Source: an uncultured Flavobacteriales bacterium (lineage in GTDB: Bacteria > Bacteroidota > Bacteroidia > Palsa-965). From it: DNA of 64,000 bases. Of the stretch, positions 35,528-46,100 are shown one piece after another. The notes under the pieces are model-generated. The model did not search any database and was not told the DNA's origin. It saw only the letters and a program-made list of their open reading frames with translations. Each line of letters opens with the position of its first letter. Within the stretch, counting starts at the first letter, position 1. Both the position numbers and the translations under genes were made by a program. Where the stretch lies: NCBI GenBank assembly GCA_937974275.1, contig CALJIF010000049.1, positions 3,129 to 67,128 on the forward strand, read 5' to 3'.

Positions 35528-37366
35528 TTAATAAGTTCGGATTGTTTTAAGTTTTTCGTTAGTGGGTAATATGAATATTTCCTCCCAATAATCGGCTGTC
35601 TTCGCTTTATCTGAAGCGTCATAAATCTTCTTATACAAATCAAGTAGCCTAATATTGGCGTGTTGAACGTCAGTTGTTGTAGCTACGCCATTTTTAAAAA
35701 CGAAGTAGTTAGCCATCGCTTTTGACAGAACACTTTCTTGTCCTGGCTGCTTCAGCAATTTAACCTCTTCTTGAAAAGTAATTTCAAATTTATACCTGTC
35801 TTTTCCATCAGCAGTAACGACTTCAAATTCTACCTTATCACCTTTGTTAAAAACAATATCGAATTGGGTCTTCTTTATCTGCTCAATGGTCTCAATACAG
35901 TTTGCTATTTCCCCGTTATACTTTGGCACGTCATAGCTATCATGACTCGCAGAATTCAAAACAAACTTGCGGTGGCTCTCTAAATCTTCAAAGTGTGTTA
36001 TATCAAGTGAATTATCCTTGGCAAATTGAATGCTCTCCATTATAAGACCGTTTAGGTCGTGCCTTGAAAAATCGGACTTATATTGTTTTCTCCTTGGAAG
36101 AAAATCTTTACAAAATGCTTCTGCTTCCTTTCTCAGAAAGTTTCCGGCTACTTCGTACTCTTTAAGATTGAAATATCTCTTAGCTTTTTCCAAATAAGAT
36201 TCTGTAGAGACAATGTATGGCTGCGGGACACCACCTTTGGTGGTTTGATACATTTCTATATACGCCCAGTTATCTTGTTTGCTTCGCTTAATTTTATGCT
36301 TTGCCAGCTCAAAAAACATCCGGTCATGAGTCATAATAAATATTTGATATTCTTTGAACTCATTTAGAATAATATTGAGAACGGTCTCTCGGTGCGTCAT
36401 ATCGAGACTTATTAATAAGTCATCAAGAATCAAGAATTTAGGAGCACTTGCAATGTACTTTTCATCCAACACGGCAAAGCGAATTGAAAGTGCAATCGAA
36501 GTAAGTCGTGCCTCGTTCAAAAAGGAATGTGGTCTTTTAATATCTCCTTTGCCCGCAGCCAAACCACTATGTAAATATTCAACCGTCAGTAATATTTTCG
36601 GAGGAATAGTTAAGTGATTTCTTTTAGTTGTACTTCCTTCCACAAAATCGTCATAGGTCGCGTTTACATACTCTAACTTAAGTTTAAAATTCTCTTTAAA
36701 TTTTTGCTGTAAATATTCGTTCGACCCTTCAATTATCTTGTTAATAAAGTTCTCCAACTCGCGGTTGAATCCTGAAATTGCATCCTGAAACTGTCCATAC
36801 TCTGGGTCATGCATTCTTGATCGAGGCTGCATGCCTGGCTCCAAAAATTTCCACCAATGGTCAGCATTTGAATTGCCGGGGCGAAATTCAGTCGTAAAAT
36901 TCACAAACATTAAAATGTCAGAAGCAAAAAGCGGGAAAAGGTCAATCTGATCCCGATTACTGAAGTTATACAAGCTCGAAAGCAATCGGTAATTAATGAA
37001 GTCGCTCGTTTGATTTGCCTCTTTTACAAGATCACCGGCTTTAGTGTTTATCGTATTAAATGAAATTTGCTTTACTGTTTTTGTTGTGCTGTCGTCTTCA
37101 AACTCAATAACAATAGAACTTTCGTCAGTATTTGCCGCAAATCGATTAACTAAATTTTGATCATGGGTTGGATCAAAATATTTTTGAATTTCTCTGTCAT
37201 CTGTCTTAAAAACACTTTGCAAAAAAGTATAAAGAGCCCAATAAATTGAACTCTTACCACTTCCATTCTCACCATACAAGAGAATATTGTTTTTGCCAAA
37301 AGCAATTTCCTGAGTTCCATGAAAGAACTTGAAATTTTTTAGTGTTAGTTTATTAATTCTATTCAT
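35528..37366 (-). CDS. SMC/RecF-like AAA ATPase of the defence operon
   Basis: 612-residue ABC/SMC-type ATPase. Walker A is GENGSGKSS (about 32-40). An insert of about 250 residues replaces a long coiled coil. The signature-like element is FLNEARLTSIALSIRFAVLD, Walker B is FLILDDLLISLD, and the H-loop is IMTHDR. The C-terminal 250 residues (from about 370) are helical, with HEPN-like spacing around SHRKFVLNSASHD, then a small beta-rich end. No TOPRIM domain is visible, which argues against OLD or GajA. The start overlaps the type IIG stop as TAATG, so expression is coupled. Role as sensor or translocase for the restriction genes is inferred. Confidence 0.75.
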   Translation of the reverse strand: MNRINKLTLKNFKFFHGTQEIAFGKNNILLYGENGSGKSSIYWALYTFLQSVFKTDDREIQKYFDPTHDQNLVNRFAANTDESSIVIEFEDDSTTKTVKQISFNTINTKAGDLVKEANQTSDFINYRLLSSLYNFSNRDQIDLFPLFASDILMFVNFTTEFRPGNSNADHWWKFLEPGMQPRSRMHDPEYGQFQDAISGFNRELENFINKIIEGSNEYLQQKFKENFKLKLEYVNATYDDFVEGSTTKRNHLTIPPKILLTVEYLHSGLAAGKGDIKRPHSFLNEARLTSIALSIRFAVLDEKYIASAPKFLILDDLLISLDMTHRETVLNIILNEFKEYQIFIMTHDRMFFELAKHKIKRSKQDNWAYIEMYQTTKGGVPQPYIVSTESYLEKAKRYFNLKEYEVAGNFLRKEAEAFCKDFLPRRKQYKSDFSRHDLNGLIMESIQFAKDNSLDITHFEDLESHRKFVLNSASHDSYDVPKYNGEIANCIETIEQIKKTQFDIVFNKGDKVEFEVVTADGKDRYKFEITFQEEVKLLKQPGQESVLSKAMANYFVFKNGVATTTDVQHANIRLLDLYKKIYDASDKAKTADYWEEIFILPTNEKLKTIRTY

Positions 37367-40300
37367 TAGCTAATAGTTTTAATTGGCATGACTAATTCGG
37401 CTAATCGAATATCCATAAGCTTAAGGTTGTTTCTAATTTCATTCTCCTTGCTTCTTATTTTTTGATAGCAGTCGTGAATTAGTTTTGACTTTTCTAATTC
37501 ATCAGCATTTTTCAATGGTTGAAAAAGTTTTTCTACATGGGTGTAAAATTGAATACCCGCTTGCTCAAAGTCTTCTGAGAAATAAAGTTCGAATACTAAT
37601 GCATCCATTATCTCCTCAAATTGACTTGAAATGTGTTTATTCGGCACATATTCATTGACAGCCTCAGTTATTTCATTGATTGCTAATAAATATTCTGCAA
37701 CACTAACTATTGGTCTTTGACGCTTTGAGTTCGCTTTAGCAATTGGGATTTGCGACAGATATTCCTTCGATAAATTGACCGTTAAGCGCGAGTCATTCGT
37801 AAATTGCTTAGTATAGTACCAATTAACCAGTTTAGAGTTTAGTAGCCCCAAAATGTACTTAGCATCATATTCGCAGTCGTCTTCTAAAATGATATTGTTA
37901 ATCGACTCCTTATTGTAGTATTGTTTGTTGTCGTAGGCAACTTTTAACGGCCTTGCACCTCCTGTTATTCGTTGAATAAGTAACTTTTCTCTCGCTTCAA
38001 AAACATCTGGTGTTCTTGATCTGTGAAGTAGTGATGGATCGTAATTCAGATAACTATGTATAGGTTTAATAAAATATGCACCTATGTCTTTCCCTTCTAA
38101 GAATGGTTTCCATCCTTCTTTTGGCTTATTGCTAACAACCTCATCTTTATTTTTTGTTATCACAACCCCAAATATCATTTCTCTGCAAATGCTGCCCAGT
38201 TGGAAGGTGTTTTGGGTTAACTTATCCAAAACTTTTCTATTAGCATCATCAATATTTATTGCAATGACATACCCTGTGTTCTTCAAATCGCTCTGAGAAA
38301 TAGAATTGATTGCTTTCCCATTATATATTTTTATCTGATTTGATTCCTCCGGTGCAGTTTTTTGAGCGACAATGACAATCGCAGTTGTTACCGCATCATC
38401 GAATACTGAATCCCCAAAATCATACACGGTTTTCACTTTATGGTTGTCAATAAGCAATTGTCTTGATGTGCTGTAAGAAGTTACACGTAAAAAAGTATTC
38501 GGAATGATAAAAGAGAATTCAGCCTTTGGCTTCATAATCCTAAAAGCCTGTTCAATAAAAAGGGTAAAGAGATTAATTTTACCTCCTCCACTCGTGAAAT
38601 TATTACTGAAATACTTCTTTTCTATTGTAGAAATACCTTCGTTTCCTCCAAATACATAAGGGGGATTACCCAAGATAACATCGAAGCCAATAAAGTTACC
38701 GTCATTGTCAAGTACTTCAGGGAATTCAAATCTCCATTCAAATGCATTTTCAAATATTATGCTGTTTTCAATATCTTTTAATTCCTGTTCCAGTTTATTA
38801 ATATCCTCTGAAAGCTTTTTGAGTTTTTCTTTCTCCAACTTTTTACCGCCCTTTTTCAATTCCACATCCAACTCAAGCTTTGGGGAAACTGTCTTGAGAA
38901 ATAATTCTTCTTTAAGCTTAGTAAGTCGTTTTCTACGAGGATCATTACCACCAATTTCAGTTCTAAAGTCTTTTTTGATAGTATCGATTAGCTCTTCTAG
39001 TTTTCTCTTTTCTTCTTTATTATCAGCTTCGTGGTAAGAATGAACCGCAATTCTATATGTTTCAATGTTCCATTTACCCTTCAATGCCTTCTTCAAATCG
39101 GAATCCAATGGGAAACGGCTAATAAGGGAATTACCACACTTAATATTGATATCAATGTTAGGAAGCGTTTCTAATTCCGTGTATTTACTTTCTTGAGTAT
39201 AGTAAGCATTTTTTAACAGCTCTATCCATAACCTCAAGCGACAAATCTTTACTGAATTTGGATTGATATCGACCCCAAACAAACAGTTTTCAATTATAGT
39301 TTCCTTCTCATGAAACAAAGTCTCTTGGACTCTTTGAGTTTCTTTGGTAATTGAATTGCCCGTTATCGAATACTCAAAAATTTCTGTGTTGTCATTGTAG
39401 GTAACGATCAATTCATCATTTTCTATCTTAACCTCATAACCAGTTAAACGAAGGCCTTCCCTATCCGCAAGAATGCCCAATTCAGCTTTTAATGCGATGA
39501 CCTCATTAAGTGCAGAAACCAAAAAATGCCCCGATCCTACAGCGGGATCACATATCTTTAATTCATTAATAAGTTTATTGAACTCCAAGATATCTTTTGC
39601 CTTGAATTTACTCGCAGTAAAATTTTTAAGATCTTCGAAAGACTCACAGTCAATTTTATAGTTCGTGTTAAATTTCTCAATCACTGAATTTCTGATTGTT
39701 TCTTTACACATATACATTGTGACGAAACCGGGAGTAAAATACGAGCCATCCTTATATCCGTTGATTTTTTCAAATATCAGTCCTAAAACTGATGCGTTAA
39801 TCAGGTTCTTATTCTGCTCTTGAATTTCCTCTGAACCTTCAGAAGTAAAATCATAAGCATCCAAGAAATCAAAAAGATATTTTAATGTAGGTTGTTCACC
39901 GGACTTTCTTTTTCCTTGATCGTCTTTAAGAACAGTAGTATTGTGGATTTTTAATGCCAAGCGGTTATCGAGTCCGCTAATGTCAATTGTAATTCTTTCA
40001 AGGTCTGTTCTTTCAAACAGTGAGCTATTAAGGTACGGTACATGCTTAAATTTTTCCTTTAAGTGATCTCTTCGTTTCGAATATTTTTCTGCAAGAACTT
40101 GGAAAAACAAGTTATTTAGCTCATCGAAGTCATGAATAGTTTTATGATTGAGGAAAATGTAATTCGAACTTCCTCTGTGATATTTGTATAATTGGGCTTC
40201 AAGAAGTTTTAGAAACAAAATACGATTTATCCAAGTAATCGATAGTTCAAGCGCAACATTAAATACTTGTTCTTTTCGATCTTTTCCGAACGAAGAAATA

Positions 40301-41199
40301 TTAGTGATGTTTCGCAAGCAATCACGATCTTCCAATTTCATTATCGTATTCTCCAATATTGAAGCTGGATCAGACTTGCTCTTGCGTTTTATTATTTTTT
40401 TACCAGCCTCTTTAATTTCTTCAAGGCCAATAATATGAAGTAATTCAGAATAAAATTTTGTATCGAGAGAGTTGCTGTCATTCGCAAATGGCAACTTCAA
40501 TAAGTGTACAGGTGAAAAGATTTTGAATAAAGAGATTAGTCTATTGTCGTCCGACTTATCTGCATTAGATATGATATTCTCGTATTCACGTATATCGAAA
40601 TAGGTGCATTCAATTTTCTCTGATACTGTCTCAAGAAAAGGTTTGGCAATGTTTTCATAGAAGAATTTAGTATCATTGCCGCTTAACCGCCAGTTATCGT
40701 AGTCCTTTTTTAACTTGGAATTTCTAAAGACATGTTTTTCAAACCAAACCTCATCAATTATGTACCATTCATAAATATTCGTTACTATCAAGTATTTAAT
40801 GTCGATGTTGTTATGCTCAATTCTTTCCCTCAAATAGTAAAGTACAAGTTCATGTAAAGCCTTTGAATTTGGCTTTGAAGCAGTCATCATTTCTGACTTG
40901 TTTGACGGCTTTTTAACTTCAAGTATTACTCCCACAGGGTCTTTGGTAGATTTACCAATGTGAATTACAAGGTCTTTTCGATCTTTAGTGTTGATCTCAT
41001 TAATTTCCTTGTACCATGTGTCTTTGAGAAAATCGGAAATGACATTCTTTAGATGTTCCTCACTTTCATTTTCGTCAATTTTCCCCAAAAGTGAAATGAG
41101 ATTTCTTTTGAATAATTCAATACTATCTCTGCTTACTTTTTCTTTTAAGTAAGCTTTATTCAAAGCCTGTTTTGGGTTATAAATATTTAGTTTCATCAA
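37366..41199 (-). CDS. Type IIG-like restriction-modification enzyme (Eco57I family)
   Basis: 1277 residues combining cleavage and methylation. The N-terminal nuclease domain has Asp76 (KDLVIHIG) and Glu94-Val-Lys96 (VILEVKKP), a PD-(D/E)XK core. A helical domain follows, with YFTPGFVTMYMC (around 490) before methylase motif I DPAVGSGHFLVSAL (about 550) and motif IV NPPY (about 843). A Lys/Glu-rich coiled-coil insert lies between motifs I and IV (about 715-820). The C-terminal part resembles TaqI-type target recognition (PFLEGKDIGAYF, YILGLLNSKLVNWYY). Alone it could be a complete restriction system recognising and methylating an adenine-containing site. Confidence 0.82.
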   Translation of the reverse strand: MMKLNIYNPKQALNKAYLKEKVSRDSIELFKRNLISLLGKIDENESEEHLKNVISDFLKDTWYKEINEINTKDRKDLVIHIGKSTKDPVGVILEVKKPSNKSEMMTASKPNSKALHELVLYYLRERIEHNNIDIKYLIVTNIYEWYIIDEVWFEKHVFRNSKLKKDYDNWRLSGNDTKFFYENIAKPFLETVSEKIECTYFDIREYENIISNADKSDDNRLISLFKIFSPVHLLKLPFANDSNSLDTKFYSELLHIIGLEEIKEAGKKIIKRKSKSDPASILENTIMKLEDRDCLRNITNISSFGKDRKEQVFNVALELSITWINRILFLKLLEAQLYKYHRGSSNYIFLNHKTIHDFDELNNLFFQVLAEKYSKRRDHLKEKFKHVPYLNSSLFERTDLERITIDISGLDNRLALKIHNTTVLKDDQGKRKSGEQPTLKYLFDFLDAYDFTSEGSEEIQEQNKNLINASVLGLIFEKINGYKDGSYFTPGFVTMYMCKETIRNSVIEKFNTNYKIDCESFEDLKNFTASKFKAKDILEFNKLINELKICDPAVGSGHFLVSALNEVIALKAELGILADREGLRLTGYEVKIENDELIVTYNDNTEIFEYSITGNSITKETQRVQETLFHEKETIIENCLFGVDINPNSVKICRLRLWIELLKNAYYTQESKYTELETLPNIDINIKCGNSLISRFPLDSDLKKALKGKWNIETYRIAVHSYHEADNKEEKRKLEELIDTIKKDFRTEIGGNDPRRKRLTKLKEELFLKTVSPKLELDVELKKGGKKLEKEKLKKLSEDINKLEQELKDIENSIIFENAFEWRFEFPEVLDNDGNFIGFDVILGNPPYVFGGNEGISTIEKKYFSNNFTSGGGKINLFTLFIEQAFRIMKPKAEFSFIIPNTFLRVTSYSTSRQLLIDNHKVKTVYDFGDSVFDDAVTTAIVIVAQKTAPEESNQIKIYNGKAINSISQSDLKNTGYVIAINIDDANRKVLDKLTQNTFQLGSICREMIFGVVITKNKDEVVSNKPKEGWKPFLEGKDIGAYFIKPIHSYLNYDPSLLHRSRTPDVFEAREKLLIQRITGGARPLKVAYDNKQYYNKESINNIILEDDCEYDAKYILGLLNSKLVNWYYTKQFTNDSRLTVNLSKEYLSQIPIAKANSKRQRPIVSVAEYLLAINEITEAVNEYVPNKHISSQFEEIMDALVFELYFSEDFEQAGIQFYTHVEKLFQPLKNADELEKSKLIHDCYQKIRSKENEIRNNLKLMDIRLAELVMPIKTIS

Positions 41200-41263
41200 G
41201 CGTTATTCTGTTATGCTGCTATTGTAATATTAGTTGGAAGACTCAGTTTATCAAAAATCACTT

Positions 41264-41425
41264 TCACTTGTGGGATTTGAAAAAACGCCCATTCTTTTCT
41301 CCTATTTCTTTTTCAAATGGAACTAACCACTTCTTCAAGGTGCGTGGATCAACACCATAAATGCGTGCTAATTCCGTAATGGAATAGGGCTTCAATTTGA
41401 TTTGCGTACTTTCTGTCTTCATCAT
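41264..41425 (-). CDS. Small helix-turn-helix protein, 53 aa
   Basis: Starts MMKTESTQIKLKPYSITELA and continues RIYGVDPRTLKKWLVPFE. The pattern (S-x-TELARIYGV-x-RTLKKWL) is a helix-turn-helix like small excisionase/MerR-type or DUF4248-type proteins of Bacteroidota. It lies between the XRE-ImmA gene (14 bases upstream) and the type IIG gene (64 bases downstream) in the same direction. Possible controller of the operon or of element excision. Short but well conserved in pattern. Confidence 0.6.
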   Translation of the reverse strand: MMKTESTQIKLKPYSITELARIYGVDPRTLKKWLVPFEKEIGEKNGRFFKSHK

Positions 41426-41439
41426 TCAAAAATTAATAT

Positions 41440-42489
41440 CTACATCGTATATCGTATCATAAATTCTTTCTCCGTCATATGAAATATATCTGCTAATTCA
41501 TTTACTGAAATCTTTAATGCATTGCGGTATTTAGTAAGCATATCGCGCAGCAATTTTGGTTGTTCAATTTTTACATCCAGTTCCGGTGGTTCGCGTCTCC
41601 GTATTTTCATTTGATTGAACTGTTGCAACAAGTAGGTGCGTTGATTGTAAGATATATCCTCTAAATCGTGTGCGCGATACAATAATGCTTGCATCGAAAC
41701 TTTCCATTTTTTTTTCAAGTCGGCCAACTTTTGAATAGTTAATCCATCTTTGAAATCCGGACGAATGTCATTTGCGGGCATCAAAAATTCAGCAGCAAAT
41801 AGATTGGCTTCATGGTCAATATCACGGTCGCCAAAATCTGAAAGACTGGAGTGAAGAACCAAGTGGCCTAATTCGTATGCAAGTGTGAATCGTTGACGAT
41901 CTCCTAATAATGATTTATTGTAAACAATAATCGGATAACCGGAATGCGTCAATACAATTCTGCTATCTACTCGTTCCGTACCAAAATCAAATGCTACAGT
42001 AATTATTCCAAACGACTCAAGTAATGAAGTCATATTATTAATCGCGCCCGCAGGAACTTTCCATTGCTTACGTAATTTGATTGCTGCCTCCTGGACTGAA
42101 CCTAACTTCTCTAAATCAAAGTGAGGAATTTCCGGTTTTGTCACTTTCACTTTTTGAAGCAACATTTCAATATTCAATCTGTACACCTGAATGTTCGCCT
42201 CAATTGAAGCAATGATATTCTTTGGTACACTTACACGTTTTCTGAAATTGATAGTTGAAGTTAGATATGCTTCACCTTCCTGTCCAAAGAAACCTTGCGG
42301 ATAGTTTAATTCCTTTTCCAGTTTCTCAATCATATCATCAGTCAGAGAGCGGTTGCTTTGTTCTAATTGACATAAAAGCGCGGGAGATATTCCCAATCGG
42401 TCAGCTAAATCGCGTTGCGAAAGCCCGCGAGATTCACGCGCCAACACAATCATTTCAGGGTTCACTTTTGTCATTACTGTCGTTAACAT
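41440..42489 (-). CDS. XRE-family regulator fused to ImmA/IrrE-like domain
   Basis: 349 residues. The N-terminal helix-turn-helix (about 10-65) reads LARESRGLSQRDLADRLGIS. A central linker is followed by an ImmA/IrrE (DUF955) domain (about 170-260). The metalloprotease motif is altered: expected HExxH is YELGH, with Tyr from a TAC codon (41875-41877), so zinc peptidase activity is probably lost or changed, while the downstream acidic motif DHEANLFAAEFLMP remains. In phage and ICE systems ImmA cleaves a repressor after DNA damage. It heads the defence operon and probably controls it. ATG 42474 is an alternative start. Confidence 0.85.
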   Translation of the reverse strand: MLTTVMTKVNPEMIVLARESRGLSQRDLADRLGISPALLCQLEQSNRSLTDDMIEKLEKELNYPQGFFGQEGEAYLTSTINFRKRVSVPKNIIASIEANIQVYRLNIEMLLQKVKVTKPEIPHFDLEKLGSVQEAAIKLRKQWKVPAGAINNMTSLLESFGIITVAFDFGTERVDSRIVLTHSGYPIIVYNKSLLGDRQRFTLAYELGHLVLHSSLSDFGDRDIDHEANLFAAEFLMPANDIRPDFKDGLTIQKLADLKKKWKVSMQALLYRAHDLEDISYNQRTYLLQQFNQMKIRRREPPELDVKIEQPKLLRDMLTKYRNALKISVNELADIFHMTEKEFMIRYTM

Positions 42490-42715
42490 TTCTTTTTCAC
42501 CTTTGCCGGAAACAAATGTATTAAATTTCTAAAATACGCACTAAAAATTTACATAAATATTTTTCAAGGGGTTTACTTTTTAAGGTTATATTCTTGTTAA
42601 ACAATGATTTAAAATTGGACAGTTGAAGTGCCAAAAGTTAGGATTCGAAGCCTTAACGTTTTTTGTATAGAACCATAAAACCTCTCTAATCGTTAAAATT
42701 CATATCTTTAACTCA

Positions 42716-43108
42716 TTGAAAAAAGCCATAGCCATATTTTTCTGTCTGCAAATCTTTTCGGGGAACACCTTTGCTATGGAGGTAATGAAACTTCCTTTTT
42801 TAGTGCAACATTACTTTGAGCATGAAAAAGAAGATCATCCGGATTTAAGTTTCGGTACTTTTTTATGGGAACATTACGTGGCGGATAACCATGAAGATGA
42901 AACTGATGGTCATTGCGATGAAAATATGCCTTTCAAACATTGCCATGATTGTTGCTCTCATGTGGTTTCGGGTATTACTTGTTTGATTCCTGAAAATTCA
43001 ATTGCAATAAGTTATCCTTGTATTGGAAAAGAAGTCAACTTCATTTCGCAGGATAATTTCCGCTCTTTTTATAGTTGCTGCATTTGGCAACCTCCCAAAA
43101 TAGGTTAA
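42716..43108 (+). CDS. Small secreted Cys/His-rich protein of metal-resistance operon
   Basis: 130 residues starting at TTG (MKKAIAIFFCLQIFSGNTFA), a signal peptide. The mature part carries a cluster of metal-binding residues (DGHCDENMPFKHCHDCCSHV) and acidic/His-rich stretches (HYFEHEKEDHPD). It precedes the CzcA-CzcC fusion gene by 79 bases. Similar small proteins accompany heavy-metal efflux genes in Bacteroidota; a periplasmic metal-binding or sensing role is inferred. No ATG occurs near the signal start, so TTG initiation is a real point of uncertainty. Confidence 0.6.
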   Translation: MKKAIAIFFCLQIFSGNTFAMEVMKLPFLVQHYFEHEKEDHPDLSFGTFLWEHYVADNHEDETDGHCDENMPFKHCHDCCSHVVSGITCLIPENSIAISYPCIGKEVNFISQDNFRSFYSCCIWQPPKIG

Positions 43109-43187
43109 TGAAATAGGAACGCAGTTGCGTTTCCAAAGGGACATTGCGTGTCCTGAATTTTTGTTTTCATTAACTAATACATAAATT

Positions 43188-46100
43188 ATGTTGGATGCAA
43201 TCATCCGCTTTTCCATCAGGAATAAGCTCGTAATAGGCATTTTTACGTTGGCCTTGGTAGCTTGGGGCAGCTACTCGTTAAAACAACTCCCCATTGATGC
43301 CGTGCCTGACATCACCAACAATCAGGTGCAAATAATAACGGCAGCACCTTCGCAGTCGGCACAGGATATTGAACGATTGGTCACCTTTCCGGTCGAACAA
43401 GCTGTGGCAACCGTACCGGGTATTATTGAAGTTCGTTCGTTCTCGCGCTTTGGTTTGAGTGTGGTGACGATTGTGTTCAAAGATGAAGTGGACATATACA
43501 AAGCCCGTCAATTGGTCTCAGAACGCTTAAATGAGGCCATGAATCAGATTCCTGATGGAGTTGGTATTCCTGAACTGGCTCCGGTAACCACAGGGCTTGG
43601 TGAAATTTACCAATACACCATTCACGCGAAACCGGGATACGAGCAAAAATACGATGCAATGGCGTTGCGTACCATTCAGGATTGGATTGTGCGCAGACAA
43701 TTGCTTGGTGTGGAAGGTGTGGCGGATGTGAGCAGTTTCGGAGGTTATTTAAAGCAATATGAAATTGCATTGAATCCCGATAAGCTAAAAAGCATGAACA
43801 TCACCATCAACGATGTTTTTACAGCATTGGAAAAGAACAATCAAAACACCGGAGGAGCGTACATTGATAAAAAACCAAACGCCTGGTACATCCGCAGCGA
43901 AGGTTTGATTGAAAGCAAACAGGATATAGAAAACATCGTTGTAAAAAATCTCGACAATGGTATTCCTGTTTTGATTGGAAATGTTGCCGAGGTGAGTTAT
44001 GGCCATGCTATTCGTTATGGTGCCTTGACATACAACGACAAAGGCGAAGCCGTTGGTGCCATTGTAATGATGTTGAAAGGCGCAAACTCATCCGAGGTGA
44101 TTGAGAATATAAAAGAGCGCATGGAGCAAATCAAAAAAACACTTCCTGAAGGAGTAGAAATTGAACCATTTCTTGATCGCGCCAAATTGGTGGACAATGC
44201 CATTGGAACAGTTGCTAAAAACCTGATGGAAGGTGCGCTAATCGTTATTTTCATTCTTGTTGTTTTCCTTGGGAATTTTCGCGCAGGATTAATTGTTGCA
44301 TCGGTTATCCCACTGGCAATGCTGTTTGCAATTTCGCTTATGAATGTTTTTGGCGTATCAGGAAACCTTATGAGTTTGGGAGCCATTGATTTTGGATTGA
44401 TAGTAGACGGTGCGGTAATTATTGTTGAAGCCACCATGCATCATTTAGGCATGAAACGATTGGGAAGACGACTTACGCAAACCGAAATGGATGATGAAGT
44501 TTTTGAATCGGCCAGTAAGATCAGAACTTCGGCTGCTTTTGGTGAAATCATTATCCTCATTGTGTATTTACCCATACTTGCGTTGGTTGGTATAGAAGGA
44601 AAAATGTTCAAACCAATGGCACAAACAGTATCGTTTGCGATTCTTGGTGCTTTCATTCTTTCACTCACTTATGTCCCGATGATGAGTGCCTTGTTCCTGA
44701 ATAAAAATACGGAACACAAACGCAATTTTTCTGACCGATTAATGGATTTCATTCAGCGCATTTATACTCCTTTCATAAACGGAGCATTAAAAAGACCATT
44801 GATAATTATTGGAGGCTCGCTCTTACTTTTTATAACCAGTCTGTTTGTGTTTACAAGACTTGGGGCAGAATTTCTTCCATCATTAGATGAAGGGGACTTT
44901 GCCGTTGAAACGCGTGTGATGACCGGAAGCAATTTGGAAGAAACAATTGACGCATCCAATAAAGCGGCAAAGATTTTATTGGAACGTTTTCCGGATGAAG
45001 TCAAAATGGTGGTGGGTAAAATTGGTTCGGGCGAAATACCTACCGATCCAATGCCTATTGAAGCTTGTGATTTGATGGTTATTTTGAAAGACAAATCAGA
45101 ATGGACGAAAACATCCGACAAAAACGAACTGGCAGAAATGATGACCGAAGAACTGGAAGACATACCCGGTGTTACTTTCGGATTTCAACAGCCCATTCAA
45201 ATGCGCTTTAATGAGCTGATGACAGGAGCGCGTCAGGATGTAGTTGTGAAGGTATATGGCGAAGATTTAAACATGCTTACTTATTACTCTAACCAAATTG
45301 CAGCCTTGGTTTCAACCATTGATGGAGCGAAAGATTTGTACGTGGAAAAAGTTACAGGAGCGCGTCAAATTTTAGTCAAATACAAACGGGATGAAATTGC
45401 CAAGTTCGGAATGAACATTGAAGACATTAACCGCACCATAAATACAGCATTTGCCGGGCAAAGTTCGGGAATGGTTTATGAAGGTGAAAAACGATTTGAT
45501 TTGGTGGTGCGTTTAGAAGGTGAAAATCGAACAAGTATTGAAGATGTGCGAAATTTATTTATTTCCACTCCTAACGGAAAGCAAATACCATTGGAGCAAG
45601 TAGCCATTGTTGATTTTGACGAAAAAGCACCTATTCAAATTCAACGTGACGATGCTAAACGCAGAATCACGGTTGGTTTTAATGTGCGTGGGCGCGATGT
45701 GGAAAGTGTGGTTAAAGAACTGCAAAAGAAAATTGAAAAAAATATCAAGTTTGAGCCAGGATACTATCCAACCTATGGTGGAACATTCAAAAATTTACAA
45801 GAAGCAAGGGATAGATTGAGTATTGCCGTTCCCGTTGCATTACTTTTGATTTTCTTGTTGCTGTATTTCACATTTGCATCAATTAAACAAGGCCTGTTGA
45901 TCTACACAGCCATTCCTCTTTCTGCTATCGGTGGTGTATTTGCCTTATGGGTGCGTGGAATGCCTTTCAGTATTTCAGCAGGAATAGGATTCATCGCCTT
46001 GTTTGGTGTGGCCGTTTTGAATGGTATTGTTTTGATAGCAGAATTCAATCGCTTAAAAGCAGAAGGATTGACCGATGTTAAGGAAAGAATTATTCGAGGA

